NCBI GenBank assembly: GCA_002392625.1
Contig: DGHJ01000134.1
Coordinates: 1 to 24,465 of the forward strand
DNA: 24,465 nucleotides
From: Oscillospiraceae bacterium UBA3851
Lineage (GTDB): Bacteria; Bacillota; Clostridia; Oscillospirales; Oscillospiraceae
Direction: 5' to 3'
The notes below the pieces were generated by a model. It saw nothing but the letters and a program-made list of their open reading frames with translations, was not told the origin of the DNA and did no database searches. A program made the translations under genes and the position numbers. Shown here piece by piece: positions 1-7,265 of this stretch (its first letter is position 1; each line of letters opens with the position of its first letter).

Positions 1-191
1 ACATAGTGTCCCTCGGTCTTGTAGTCGATGGCGTAGGCCAGCTTGCGCGTGCCCCACTCGTCTACGACCACGTTGGTACCGTTCTGCTCAGCCAGAGCCT
101 GGAACTTTGCCACGGTAGCGGCAATAGCCTCCTCACCCTGTGCAGGGTCGATGATGTAAACGACCTCGTAGTTGGCAGAAATCTTAGCCAT
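1..191 (-). CDS. rpsF: 30S ribosomal protein S6, N-terminal part (cut by window edge)
   Basis: The first 63 or so residues are visible, beginning MAKISANYEVVYIIDPAQ and running into the conserved WGTRKLAYAIDYKTEGHYV region of bacterial S6. S6 binds 16S rRNA together with S18 in the platform of the small subunit. The ATG at 189-191 has a strong AAAAGGAGG ribosome site at 201-209, nine bases upstream. The 3' end lies outside the window; by family habit ssb and rpsR would follow there. The rightward neighbour dusB is a separate unit, since a terminator (314-349) and a promoter (273-300) lie between them. Confidence 0.96.
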   Translation of the reverse strand, partial: MAKISANYEVVYIIDPAQGEEAIAATVAKFQALAEQNGTNVVVDEWGTRKLAYAIDYKTEGHY

Positions 192-218
192 ACTTTTGCA
201 CCTCCTTTTGGACAAATG

Positions 219-240
219 GCCCTCGCTCACAGGCGAGAGC
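219..240 (-). promoter_or_regulatory. hairpin in the rpsF leader
   Basis: In the rpsF transcript, 233-240 pairs with 219-226 in an 8-bp stem (one G-U pair) with a 6-base loop, about 10 bases before the ribosome site. rpsF leaders in several bacteria bind the S6:S18 complex for autogenous control. I see a stem in the right place, but I did not establish the CCG-containing motif of that binding site, so a regulatory role is an inference. Confidence 0.45.
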
Positions 241-272
241 AAGGATTTACCCGCTGATACGCGAGCCTATTT

Positions 273-300
273 ATTATATCGGATCGGGATGAAAAGTCAA
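273..300 (-). promoter_or_regulatory. sigma-A promoter of rpsF
   Basis: On the minus strand there is TTGACT (295-300), a 16-base spacer and a perfect TATAAT (273-278). Transcription should begin near 266, giving a leader of about 75 bases before the rpsF ATG. Confidence 0.88.
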
Positions 301-313
301 GCACTATTTACAC

Positions 314-349
314 AAAAACAGGCGATTTTCCAGTGAAAATCGCCTGTTT
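314..349 (-). terminator. intrinsic terminator after dusB
   Basis: A perfect 14-bp inverted repeat (316-329 with 336-349, 6-base loop) lies 14 bases past the dusB stop. In the minus-strand transcript it is followed by a run of U (plus-strand A at 314-318). It insulates dusB from the rpsF promoter. Confidence 0.9.
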
Positions 350-362
350 CCATGTGGGAAGA

Positions 363-1331
363 TCATTTCAAGTCCCGCTTGACGCCCTGGGCGATGCGGT
401 GGACGTCGCCCAGCGTGTTCATGCGGACGATCTGCTCCTTGTAATAGTTGGCGTAGGCCACGCCCTTTAAGTACCAGCAAAGCTGCTTCCGGGCCTCCAG
501 CACGGCGATGTGCTCACCTTTGTCCTCCGCCGCCAGCTCCACCTGCCGTACGGCGGTGTCGAACCGCTCCGAAAGCGGCGGCAGGGGCGGGATGGGCAGG
601 CCGTCCAAAGCGGCCTGGGCCTGCTGAAAGATCCAGGGATTGCCGAAGCTGCCCCGGCCGATCATGGCCATGTCGGCCCCGGTGAAGGCCAGGATGCGCA
701 CGGCGTCCTCTCCGGAGAACACGTCGCCGTTGGCGATGACGGGGATCTTCACCGCCTCCTTCACCTCCCGGATGGTGGTCCAGTCGGCCTGCCCGGCGTA
801 CATCTGGGTCCGGGTGCGGCCGTGGACGGCGATGGCGGCCACGCCCACCTGCTCCAGCATCCGGGACAGCGCCACAGCGTTGATGCTGCCCTTGTCCCAG
901 CCCCGGCGCATTTTCACCGTCACCGGCACGGGGGAGGCCTTCACCACTGCCTCGGCGATGCGGGCGGCTTTTTCGGGGTCCTTCATCAGGGCGCTGCCGT
1001 CGCCATTGGCCACCACCTTGCCCACAGGGCAGCCCATGTTGATGTCGATAAAGTCGGCGCCGGAGACCTCCGCCGCGATCTGGGCGGCCTCCGCCATGCA
1101 CACCGGATCGCTGCCGAAAATCTGGGCGCTGGCGGGGTGCTCGCCGGGGCCCAGCTTCAGGAGGCCCTGGCTCTTCTGATCCTGATAGCACAGGGCCTTG
1201 GCGCTGACCAGCTCCGTGGTGGTCATACCGGCCCCCAGCTCCCGGCAGATCTGCCGGAAGGCCAGGTCCGTGACGCCCGCCATGGGCGCCAAGGCCAGCC
1301 GGGACGATATGGTGACGTTTCCAATGCGCAT
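363..1331 (-). CDS. dusB: tRNA-dihydrouridine synthase, DusB type
   Basis: This 322-residue protein has the usual length of the flavin-dependent Dus family, which reduces uridines in the tRNA D-loop using NADPH and FMN. Visible marks are the N-terminal barrel strand LAPMAGVTD (residues 14-22), the NMGCPVGKV segment with catalytic Cys101, the VKMRRGW lysine region, the AVHGRTR phosphate-binding segment and IGRGSFGNPW. The ATG has an AGGAGGGG ribosome site. The gene stands alone between two terminators. The DusB assignment over other Firmicutes Dus forms is by overall similarity. Confidence 0.95.
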   Translation of the reverse strand: MRIGNVTISSRLALAPMAGVTDLAFRQICRELGAGMTTTELVSAKALCYQDQKSQGLLKLGPGEHPASAQIFGSDPVCMAEAAQIAAEVSGADFIDINMGCPVGKVVANGDGSALMKDPEKAARIAEAVVKASPVPVTVKMRRGWDKGSINAVALSRMLEQVGVAAIAVHGRTRTQMYAGQADWTTIREVKEAVKIPVIANGDVFSGEDAVRILAFTGADMAMIGRGSFGNPWIFQQAQAALDGLPIPPLPPLSERFDTAVRQVELAAEDKGEHIAVLEARKQLCWYLKGVAYANYYKEQIVRMNTLGDVHRIAQGVKRDLK

Positions 1332-1362
1332 GGCGCCCCTCCTCTCGCGGGATGATACCTGT

Positions 1363-1391
1363 ATTATAGCATGGGCGCACGGAGAAAAAAA
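1363..1391 (-). promoter_or_regulatory. probable promoter of dusB
   Basis: A perfect TATAAT on the minus strand (1363-1368) lies 31 bases before the dusB ATG. The -35 position (1386-1391) is only TTTTTT, which is also the U-run of the preceding terminator. The -10 is convincing; the -35 is poor. Confidence 0.5.
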
Positions 1392-1423
1392 GGGGCGCGC
1401 CGCAAATCATTTAGCAGCACGCC
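1385..1423 (-). terminator. intrinsic terminator after the small membrane protein gene
   Basis: In the minus-strand transcript, 1414-1423 pairs with 1394-1403 (10 bp, two G-U pairs, 10-base loop). A run of seven U follows (1385-1391). It ends the spoIIE-side transcription unit before dusB. Confidence 0.85.
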
Positions 1424-1459
1424 TCAAGGAGAGAGAAAAGTGAGTAGATCAGCAGCGTA

Positions 1460-1723
1460 TTACAGCAGCTCCACCAGCAGCCAGATCAGGGCGATGGCGG
1501 CGGCGCCGGCCAGAGCGGCCACCGCCGGCGTGAGCTGCAGCCGCCGGCGGGGGGCGGTGTGGGTGCGGGCATAGCTCTTGGCAATGCGCACGGCCTGATC
1601 CACCAACTGCTGGGAGCTGACGCCGTCGGCGGAGTCGTTGCGAATGATAAAGATCGCCTGTTCAAAAATGTTGGGGTCCGGGGAGTCCACCACGACCACC
1701 CGCCGGGATATTCCTTTTACCAA
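1460..1723 (-). CDS. small conserved-looking protein with C-terminal membrane anchor, function unknown
   Basis: The protein has 87 residues. Residues 1-50 are soluble, starting MVKGISRRVVVVDSPDPN and continuing with FEQAIFIIRND. A basic stretch (RTHTAPRRR) follows, then one hydrophobic segment at about 66-86 ending at the C terminus, so it is probably a tail-anchored protein facing the cytoplasm. The start codon is TTG (1721-1723) with an AAAGGAGGA ribosome site at 1731-1739. It lies 55 bases downstream of spoIIE with no terminator between, so co-transcription is likely. Coding is supported by the ribosome site, the following terminator and the protein-like composition. I do not recognise a named family. 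Confidence 0.8.
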   Translation of the reverse strand: MVKGISRRVVVVDSPDPNIFEQAIFIIRNDSADGVSSQQLVDQAVRIAKSYARTHTAPRRRLQLTPAVAALAGAAAIALIWLLVELL

Positions 1724-1778
1724 GAGACTGTCCTCCTTTACCGTGTCTTGCTGTCATTATGGCCCGATCGCCCCGGCA

Positions 1779-3773
1779 TTATACCTGTCTTTTTCCATTT
1801 TCTCCGGGCCGTGGCAGCTGCAATATCACCACGGCGCAGTCGTCGCTCAGCCCCTTGCGGGTGCGGGATTCCCGCAGGATCAGGGACACCAGCTCCTCGA
1901 CCTCGCCGCCCTGCCAGCCTGCCACCAGGTTCTGCAGCCACTCGTCGTTGGTCTCGTCGGCAATGCCGTCGGAAATCATAATGAAGCAGCAGCCCGGCTG
2001 CATGGACAGGCGCGTCACCTCGGGTGGGTCTCGCTGCAGCCCCGCCGGCAGGCTCTGACCGGTGATGCGGGTGACGGTGCCGGTGCGTTTGACGTAGGAG
2101 GGGGCGGCGCCGTATTTGTAGACCGTGGCCGTCCCGGTCCCCCGCTCCAGGGCCAGAAGGTCGACGGTGGTGAAGCTGCCGCTCTCCTCGCCCCGCAGGC
2201 GCATGGCGCCGTTCAGCGTCTGAAGCGCCGGGGCAGCGTCGATGCCCGCCTCCAGGAACTGCTGCAGCAGCCGCACCGTCATGGCGGCCTCCCGGTGGGC
2301 GCTCTCGCCGCTGCCCATGCCGTCGGACAGCAGGAGATAGAGGGTGGAGCCCACCTCAAAGGAGGCAATCTGGTCGCCGCACAGCCGCTCGCCCTCCTTG
2401 GGCCGCAGGGCGGAGCCGATGCGGTAGCCCATGGGCGCGCTGACGTTGGCCACGGCGTGGACGGCGGAGCTGGCCAGGGCCTCTCCCAGCTGCTGGTACT
2501 GCTCCTGTGCCTCCCGGCGCGCCTCCAGCAGCCGCTGGCGGTACTGCCGCCGCATGAGAAAAGAGCGCAGCTCCACGTTCACCGCCGAGAGAAATTCCGT
2601 GAAATGGACGCAGCGGGACGAGAAGTACAGGGGAAAATCCTTGGGCTCCGCCCAGCCCCGCTGCAGCAGCTTGGGGCAGGCGTCGTTGAAGGCGTTGTAT
2701 GTAGCGGTGTAGTTCTGGTGCCAGCAGGTGGTGCACAGCACGCAGCTGCGGCACACCCGTTCGGCAGCCTGGTCGAAAAGGACGGAGGGGTTTTCCGGCG
2801 GTGGGCTGGCGGTACCGCGGAAAAAGCTGTCGTACAGCGCTCGAAACGCGGCGGCGGACCGGCGGAGAAACGGCGATTCCGGGGCCGGCGGTGCGTCCGG
2901 CGTCTCCGGCAGCGCGGCGCGGAGCCTGCCGCATAGGGGCAGAACGATGAGCGCAGCAATGGCGGCCTCGTAGAAAACGGCGGCGGGGAAGTCGGCCCGG
3001 AAGACCACGGCGCACACCAGCACCGTGAGGCAGAAGGCCGGCAGAGCGGCCAGGCGGGGCCGGCGGCGGCAGAGAGAGGCCGCTGCGGCGCCTCCGCCGT
3101 AGGCGGCGGTGAGGAGCAAATACGGGCCTGTGGCGGAGAGGTCCAGCAGCACGCCCACCGCCGCGCCGACGGAGAGCGCCTCAGCAGGCGCGGTATCCAG
3201 AGCGGCCCATACCACCAGGGCGGCCCCCAGCACCCGGCCCAGGGACACGGCGCCCAGCAGGGAGACGGGCTGCAGCGCCACCGCCGCCGCAGCCAGCACC
3301 AGCCATCGGGCGCGCCTGTCCGGCTGCTGCCAGAGCGAGCGCCATACCCATGCCGCGCCGGAGAGCACGGCGGCGGAAACCAGGCAGAGCATCCACTGCT
3401 CGGCAGTGCGATGCAGCAGATAGATGGACTGGACCAACAGCATCATGAAGGCGGCCACGGCGGGGCGGAACAGCGGGCGGCGGTACAGCCCGGTGTCAAA
3501 AAAGGCGGTATTGGCGGCGAAGATCAGCACGGCGGCGGCAAAATGGCGCAGGCCGGATTGAAAATCAAAAAACAAAAGAGAACCGGCACCGGCGCCAACC
3601 AGGCAGAAAAGCCCCGGCAGTCCTGCACCGGCGGCGGCCACCAGCGCCAGGGAAAAGGGGGCATATACGTCGGAGAGCCGTCCGGCGGTCAGCAGAAAGG
3701 ACAGCACTGCCTGCGTTGCGGGCACGGCCAGGGGCTTGAGCCGCCACAGTCCCTTGGGCGGAAAACGTTTCAT
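1779..3773 (-). CDS. spoIIE: stage II sporulation protein E, membrane-bound PP2C serine phosphatase
   Basis: SpoIIE dephosphorylates SpoIIAA to release sigma-F in the forespore and acts at the polar septum. The protein has 664 residues: a hydrophobic N-terminal half (about 18-285) with many membrane segments, a central region with the Cys cluster CRSCVLCTTC, and a C-terminal PP2C domain (about 450-655). The domain carries metal-binding Asp in LLSDGMGSGE (Asp484), ISDGIADE (Asp602) and SDDCAV (Asp644/645). I chose ATG 3771-3773 because GAGGAGGAA lies just upstream at 3781-3789. An in-frame extension to 3887 would run into the ribF terminator. It is shorter than the roughly 830-residue Bacillus protein, the difference lying before the phosphatase domain. 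Confidence 0.95.
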   Translation of the reverse strand: MKRFPPKGLWRLKPLAVPATQAVLSFLLTAGRLSDVYAPFSLALVAAAGAGLPGLFCLVGAGAGSLLFFDFQSGLRHFAAAVLIFAANTAFFDTGLYRRPLFRPAVAAFMMLLVQSIYLLHRTAEQWMLCLVSAAVLSGAAWVWRSLWQQPDRRARWLVLAAAAVALQPVSLLGAVSLGRVLGAALVVWAALDTAPAEALSVGAAVGVLLDLSATGPYLLLTAAYGGGAAAASLCRRRPRLAALPAFCLTVLVCAVVFRADFPAAVFYEAAIAALIVLPLCGRLRAALPETPDAPPAPESPFLRRSAAAFRALYDSFFRGTASPPPENPSVLFDQAAERVCRSCVLCTTCWHQNYTATYNAFNDACPKLLQRGWAEPKDFPLYFSSRCVHFTEFLSAVNVELRSFLMRRQYRQRLLEARREAQEQYQQLGEALASSAVHAVANVSAPMGYRIGSALRPKEGERLCGDQIASFEVGSTLYLLLSDGMGSGESAHREAAMTVRLLQQFLEAGIDAAPALQTLNGAMRLRGEESGSFTTVDLLALERGTGTATVYKYGAAPSYVKRTGTVTRITGQSLPAGLQRDPPEVTRLSMQPGCCFIMISDGIADETNDEWLQNLVAGWQGGEVEELVSLILRESRTRKGLSDDCAVVILQLPRPGENGKRQV

Positions 3774-3827
3774 GGGCAATTTCCTCCTCATACCAGCCCC
3801 GGAATGGTGTTTTTCCCATTGTAGCGC

Positions 3828-3856
3828 CGCACCGTGGGGAAAACTGTCGGGGAATA
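3828..3856 (-). promoter_or_regulatory. possible spoIIE promoter
   Basis: TACAAT on the minus strand (3828-3833) would start transcription near 3821, about 48 bases before the ATG. No good -35 is visible. Spo0A-dependent promoters often lack one, and a partial TGTCG match to the 0A box lies at 3845-3849. The call rests on position more than on sequence. Confidence 0.3.
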
Positions 3857-3860
3857 GGAG

Positions 3861-3900
3861 AAAAAAAGGGGGCGGGAATTTTTTCAAATCCCCGCCCCCT
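3861..3900 (-). terminator. intrinsic terminator of the rimP-ribF operon
   Basis: 3891-3900 pairs with 3867-3876 in a GC-rich 10-bp stem that can extend inward by four more pairs after one mismatch. A run of U follows in the minus-strand transcript (plus-strand A at 3861-3867). It lies 13 bases after the ribF stop and separates the operon from spoIIE. Confidence 0.92.
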
Positions 3901-3913
3901 ATAGGAAGCTTAT

Positions 3914-4813
3914 TCAGTTTTCCGCGAAATATGTGCGGGCGTCGTCGATGTCCCGGAGGATCTGGAGCTTCAGCGCGTCCAGCGACGGAAACCGCTGCTC
4001 CGGGCGCAGCCGGCGGCAGAAGTCCAGGCGTATGGTCTCGCCGTAGAGGTCGCCATCGTAGTCCAGCAGGAAGGTCTCCACGGATACCGGGCCGCCGTCG
4101 CTGACGGTAGGCCGGACGCCCACGTTGGTGACGCCGGGGCAGCTTGTGCCGCCGGGCAGCGTCACGCGGGTGATATAGACCCCGCGGCTCGGCAGAAGCA
4201 CCGAGGGCGGCAGAATGAAATTGACAGTGGGCACGCCGATGGTGCGGCCGATGCGCCGCCCGTGGGTGACGGTCTGACTCAGGCAGTGAGGGTGGCCCAG
4301 AAAGGCCGCCGCCCGCTCCACCTCCCCGGCCTCCACCAGAGTGCGGATGTAGGTGGAGCTGACGGTGAGGCCGTCGTATTCCACCTTGGGGATGATGTCA
4401 CAGCCCAGCCCCAGCTCCGCGCAGCGCTGGGCCAGCCGCTCCGGGGTGCCCTCATTCTTGTAGCCGAAGTGATAGTCGTGGCCCGCCACCAGATGGACGG
4501 CGCCGTGTTCCGCTATAAGAGAGGTGATGAAGTCCTGCCAGCTCATGGTCATCATGGCCCGGTCAAAGGGCGCCATGATGACCTGATCGATGCCATAGAG
4601 GCGGCGGATCAGGTCGCAGCGGTCGGCCGGGGAGTTGATCAGGGGCACGGGGCGGCCGGTGACCACCTCCTTGGGCGGCCGGTCAAAGGTGAACACGGCG
4701 GGGGTGGCCCCCAGCTCTTCGGCCCGCCGGGCGGTGCGCCGCAGCAGGGCACCGTGGCCCCGGTGTACGCCGTCGAAAAAGCCCAGGGCGATGACGGTTG
4801 GTTGTTGGTTCAA
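3914..4813 (-). CDS. ribF: bifunctional riboflavin kinase / FAD synthetase
   Basis: RibF phosphorylates riboflavin to FMN and adenylylates FMN to FAD. The 299-residue protein has the nucleotidyltransferase half first: GFFDGVHRGH at 11-20, GHDYHFG at 111-117 and SSTYIR at 152-157. The riboflavin kinase half follows, with GVPTVNF at 193-199, TNVGVRPTV and the ETFLLDYDGDLYG segment with its catalytic Glu. The start is TTG (4811-4813), six bases after the truB stop, with only GGAG inside the end of truB as ribosome site, so translational coupling to truB is likely. It is the last gene of the long operon. Confidence 0.95.
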   Translation of the reverse strand: MNQQPTVIALGFFDGVHRGHGALLRRTARRAEELGATPAVFTFDRPPKEVVTGRPVPLINSPADRCDLIRRLYGIDQVIMAPFDRAMMTMSWQDFITSLIAEHGAVHLVAGHDYHFGYKNEGTPERLAQRCAELGLGCDIIPKVEYDGLTVSSTYIRTLVEAGEVERAAAFLGHPHCLSQTVTHGRRIGRTIGVPTVNFILPPSVLLPSRGVYITRVTLPGGTSCPGVTNVGVRPTVSDGGPVSVETFLLDYDGDLYGETIRLDFCRRLRPEQRFPSLDALKLQILRDIDDARTYFAEN

Positions 4814-4819
4814 GGCGAT

Positions 4820-5689
4820 TCACGCTCCGAAAAAGTTTTTGATAGAGGTCATGGTGCCACCCTCCAGGCGGCTCAGGCACAGAAACGTGCCGTCCAGACC
4901 GTAGACCCGATAGATGCCCGACCGCAGCTCCTCCCGGATGCGGAGGGGGTTGCCGCAGCGACACAGGAAATCCTGGCGCGGGTGGGTGATGTGATAGGCG
5001 GGATAGTCCCGGAACAGGGAGTCGGTGGGGCGCAGCAGCGCTTCGCGGCGCTCCTGCACCTCCTCCATGGTGTGGCTCTCCGCCAGGGTAAACCCGGCGG
5101 CACGTGTGCGGCGCAGGGAGAACATGCACCCGCCGCAGCCCAGGGCCGCGCCGATGTCGTGGCACAATGTGCGGACGTAGGTGCCCTTGGAGCAGTGGAT
5201 CCGCAGGACAAAATCGGTGGGGGAGACCTGCTCTACCAGCTCCAGGGCGTGGATGGTCACGCTCCGGGCCGTGCGCTCGATCTCCTTGCCGCTGCGGGCC
5301 AGCTCGTAGAGCTTCTTGCCCCCGATCTTTACGGCGCTGTACATGGGAGGCACTTGACGGAGCTCCCCGGTGAATTGGAGCAGCAGACTGCGCAGGTCGT
5401 CCGCTGTCGCGGTGACGGGGGCCTGGGTAAGCACCTGCCCCTCGGTGTCCTGGGTGTCGGTGACAAGGCCCAGCCGCAGACCGGCCACGTACTCCTTCTC
5501 ACCGTTTTCGGCGAAGCTGACGGCGCGGGTGGCCTGGCCCACGAACACCGGCAGCACGCCGGTGGCCATGGGGTCCAACGTCCCGGCGTGGCCCACTTTT
5601 TTCGTTTTCAGGATGCCCCGCAGCTTGGCGCACACGTCCATGGAGGTCCAGCCGGCGGGCTTGTCCATGATAATGATGCCGTCCGCCAT
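4820..5689 (-). CDS. truB: tRNA pseudouridine-55 synthase
   Basis: TruB converts U55 of the tRNA T-loop to pseudouridine. The 289-residue protein opens with IIIMDKPAGWTS and has the family motif GHAGTLDPMATGVL (33-46) with catalytic Asp39. KEYVAGLRLG and SKGTYVRTLCHDIG follow, and the last 60 residues or so form the short C-terminal accessory domain. Its ATG directly abuts the TAA of nrnA (5690-5692), with GGAGGCG inside the nrnA end, so translation is coupled. Confidence 0.96.
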   Translation of the reverse strand: MADGIIIMDKPAGWTSMDVCAKLRGILKTKKVGHAGTLDPMATGVLPVFVGQATRAVSFAENGEKEYVAGLRLGLVTDTQDTEGQVLTQAPVTATADDLRSLLLQFTGELRQVPPMYSAVKIGGKKLYELARSGKEIERTARSVTIHALELVEQVSPTDFVLRIHCSKGTYVRTLCHDIGAALGCGGCMFSLRRTRAAGFTLAESHTMEEVQERREALLRPTDSLFRDYPAYHITHPRQDFLCRCGNPLRIREELRSGIYRVYGLDGTFLCLSRLEGGTMTSIKNFFGA

Positions 5690-6631
5690 TTACGCCTCCG
5701 CCACGTGGGCCACGGCCTCCAGAATGGCGGCCTTGGCCTGGTCCATGGTGCCCTCCACGGTGGCGCCTGCGGCGGCCCGGTGTCCGCCGCCGCCCAGTGC
5801 GGCGCAGGCTGCGCAGGCGTCCACCCGCGCGCCGGAGCGCACAGAGATCTTCACGGTGCCCGGCTTCAGCTCCCGCAGGGTGATGCCGCAGTCGGTGCCC
5901 TCCACCAGGGCGGCCAGGGAGGATAGCTCCTCGACGTCCGCCTCCGTGGCGTTATACGCTTGCCGCATAGCCAGGGGGATCTGCATGACCACCACGCGGT
6001 CGTTGTCGAACAGCTCCATGTCCGCCACCATGCGGCTCTCCATGGCCAGACGCACCTTGCTCTTGGTGCGGAACAGCGCCTTGTTGACGGCGGATACGTC
6101 CACCAGCTCCATCAGCTCCGCCGCGATGCGGTGGGTGTTGGCGGTGGTGTTGGCATACTGGAAGCAGCCGCAGTCGGTGGCGATGGCCACGTACAGCGGC
6201 AGGGCGATGGCGGGGGTCAGGGGCGTCAGTTCCCGGATGACGGCGCAGACGATCTCCCCGGCGGCGGCTGCGGAAGCGTCCAGGCAGGTGCGCTGGGCGT
6301 AGCCGCTGTTGCTGGGGTGGTGGTCGATGCACAGCTCCACGGAGTTGACATAACGCATCGCATTCTCCGGCAGCAGGCCGGGGGCGGCCACGTCCACCGC
6401 CACCACGTGGGCCGGTGTAAAGCCCTCGCCTGCCCGGTAGGGCGCGGCGTAGGGGGCGTAAGTGGCGGTGATCTCCGGGTTGTAAAGGAGGTACGCCTCC
6501 TTGCCCAGATCCCGCAGCGCCTGACAGAGCGCGGCGGCGGAGCCGACGGTGTCCCCGTCCGGCCGCACATGGGTCAGGATGAGGACGCGGTCCAGCGTTT
6601 TCAGAAAAGCAGCGGTTTCGGTAATAGTCAT
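5690..6631 (-). CDS. nrnA: oligoribonuclease / pAp phosphatase of the DHH family
   Basis: NrnA degrades very short RNAs and dephosphorylates pAp. The 313-residue protein has the DHH domain (HVRPDGDTVGS at 21-31, VAVDVA around 77-82, CIDHHPSN at 101-108, ATDCGCFQYANT) followed by a DHHA1 domain ending in GGGGHRAAAG. The ATG is at 6629-6631. The only ribosome site is GCGAGG at 6638-6643, which is part of repeat element R1. The gene is placed between rbfA and truB as in many Firmicutes. Confidence 0.95.
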   Translation of the reverse strand: MTITETAAFLKTLDRVLILTHVRPDGDTVGSAAALCQALRDLGKEAYLLYNPEITATYAPYAAPYRAGEGFTPAHVVAVDVAAPGLLPENAMRYVNSVELCIDHHPSNSGYAQRTCLDASAAAAGEIVCAVIRELTPLTPAIALPLYVAIATDCGCFQYANTTANTHRIAAELMELVDVSAVNKALFRTKSKVRLAMESRMVADMELFDNDRVVVMQIPLAMRQAYNATEADVEELSSLAALVEGTDCGITLRELKPGTVKISVRSGARVDACAACAALGGGGHRAAAGATVEGTMDQAKAAILEAVAHVAEA

Positions 6632-6635
6632 ATAT

Positions 6636-6809
6636 AGCCTCGCAGAGTTCGCGTCTGCAGACGCGAAAATATAAAATCATTTTTTGCCGCGGCGTGTACG
6701 TGGCAAAAAATACTTCTCGGCCTGCAAACGTGCGAGCGTCTCACGCAAGCGAGTGCGCTGCAGCAGGCCGCAAACCCACCCTCGTGGAAAATCCGCAGAT
6801 TTTCCACGA
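6636..6809. repeat. intergenic multi-hairpin repeat, copy R1
   Basis: This is one of four related elements. Hairpin A is 6648-6655/6660-6667 (8 bp, TGCA loop). Hairpin B is 6679-6688/6702-6711 (10 bp). Hairpin C is 6718-6725/6763-6770 (8 bp, large conserved loop). Hairpin D is 6782-6793/6798-6809 (12 bp, CGCA loop). All stems are perfect. It fills the gap between rbfA, whose stop is 2 bases from D, and nrnA. Loops and linkers are close to R2 (7266-7435), while stems A and D have quite different sequences that still pair. I recognise no gene or named repeat in it. Confidence 0.9.
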
Positions 6810-6811
6810 AA

Positions 6812-7195
6812 TCATTTGTCCTCGGGGAGAATGATATCCTCGTTGGCGGGGTTGGCGGGCTTGACGTTGTTCAGCATCTCCAGAATGTGGGCGCCGTGGG
6901 CAATGGAGTCGTCTGCAAAAAACTGGAGCTCCGGGGTGTAGCGCAGCCCAAGGCGGCTGCCCAGCTCCCGGCGGAGATATCCGGCGGCGGACTTGAGGCC
7001 CCGCATCAGGTCCTTTTCGTCGGTGCGGTCCAGGGCGCTGATATAGACGCGGGCGTAGCGCAGGTCGCTGGTGGTGTCCACATGGGTGACGGTGAGCATG
7101 GCGTCGCTGACGCGGGGGTCCTTGACGGTGCGCAGCAGCTGCGAAAGCTCCTGCTGGATCTGGGCGTTGATGCGGCCGATACGGTTGGAAGCCAT
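6812..7195 (-). CDS. rbfA: ribosome-binding factor A
   Basis: RbfA is a 30S maturation factor that helps process the 16S rRNA 5' end. The 127-residue protein starts MASNRIGRINAQIQQEL and continues DPRVSDAMLTVTHVDTTSDL and YARVYISAL, the typical KH-type fold sequence. RLGLRYTPELQFFADDS is the conserved C-terminal strand region. The ATG at 7193-7195 has AAAGGAG at 7204-7210; an upstream in-frame ATG at 7270 lacks such a site. It is bracketed by repeat copies R1 and R2, and a terminator-like hairpin sits just before its ribosome site. Confidence 0.95.
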   Translation of the reverse strand: MASNRIGRINAQIQQELSQLLRTVKDPRVSDAMLTVTHVDTTSDLRYARVYISALDRTDEKDLMRGLKSAAGYLRRELGSRLGLRYTPELQFFADDSIAHGAHILEMLNNVKPANPANEDIILPEDK

Positions 7196-7222
7196 AGTTG
7201 TTGCTCCTTTCTGGGGTAAGGT

Positions 7223-7257
7223 AAAAAGCAAGGGCGAGCATACACGCCCGCCCTTGC
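7223..7257 (-). terminator. terminator-like hairpin just upstream of rbfA
   Basis: 7249-7257 pairs with 7228-7236 (9 bp, 12-base loop). In the minus-strand transcript it is followed by UUUUU (plus-strand A at 7223-7227). It has the form of an intrinsic terminator, yet it lies between infB and rbfA, 13 bases before the rbfA ribosome site and with no promoter visible behind it. It could reduce or control read-through into rbfA-nrnA-truB-ribF. Confidence 0.7.
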
Positions 7258-7265
7258 AAGGGTTA

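Noticed and set aside
1638..2936. 432-residue plus-strand frame opposite spoIIE
   Set aside because: Shadow frame with biased composition; spoIIE has clear PP2C motifs on the minus strand.
3845..3851. Spo0A box before spoIIE
   Set aside because: Only TGTCG of the consensus heptamer is present; too weak to call as a separate site.
4262..5926. 554-residue plus-strand frame opposite ribF, truB and nrnA
   Set aside because: Shadow frame across three recognised genes; no motifs.
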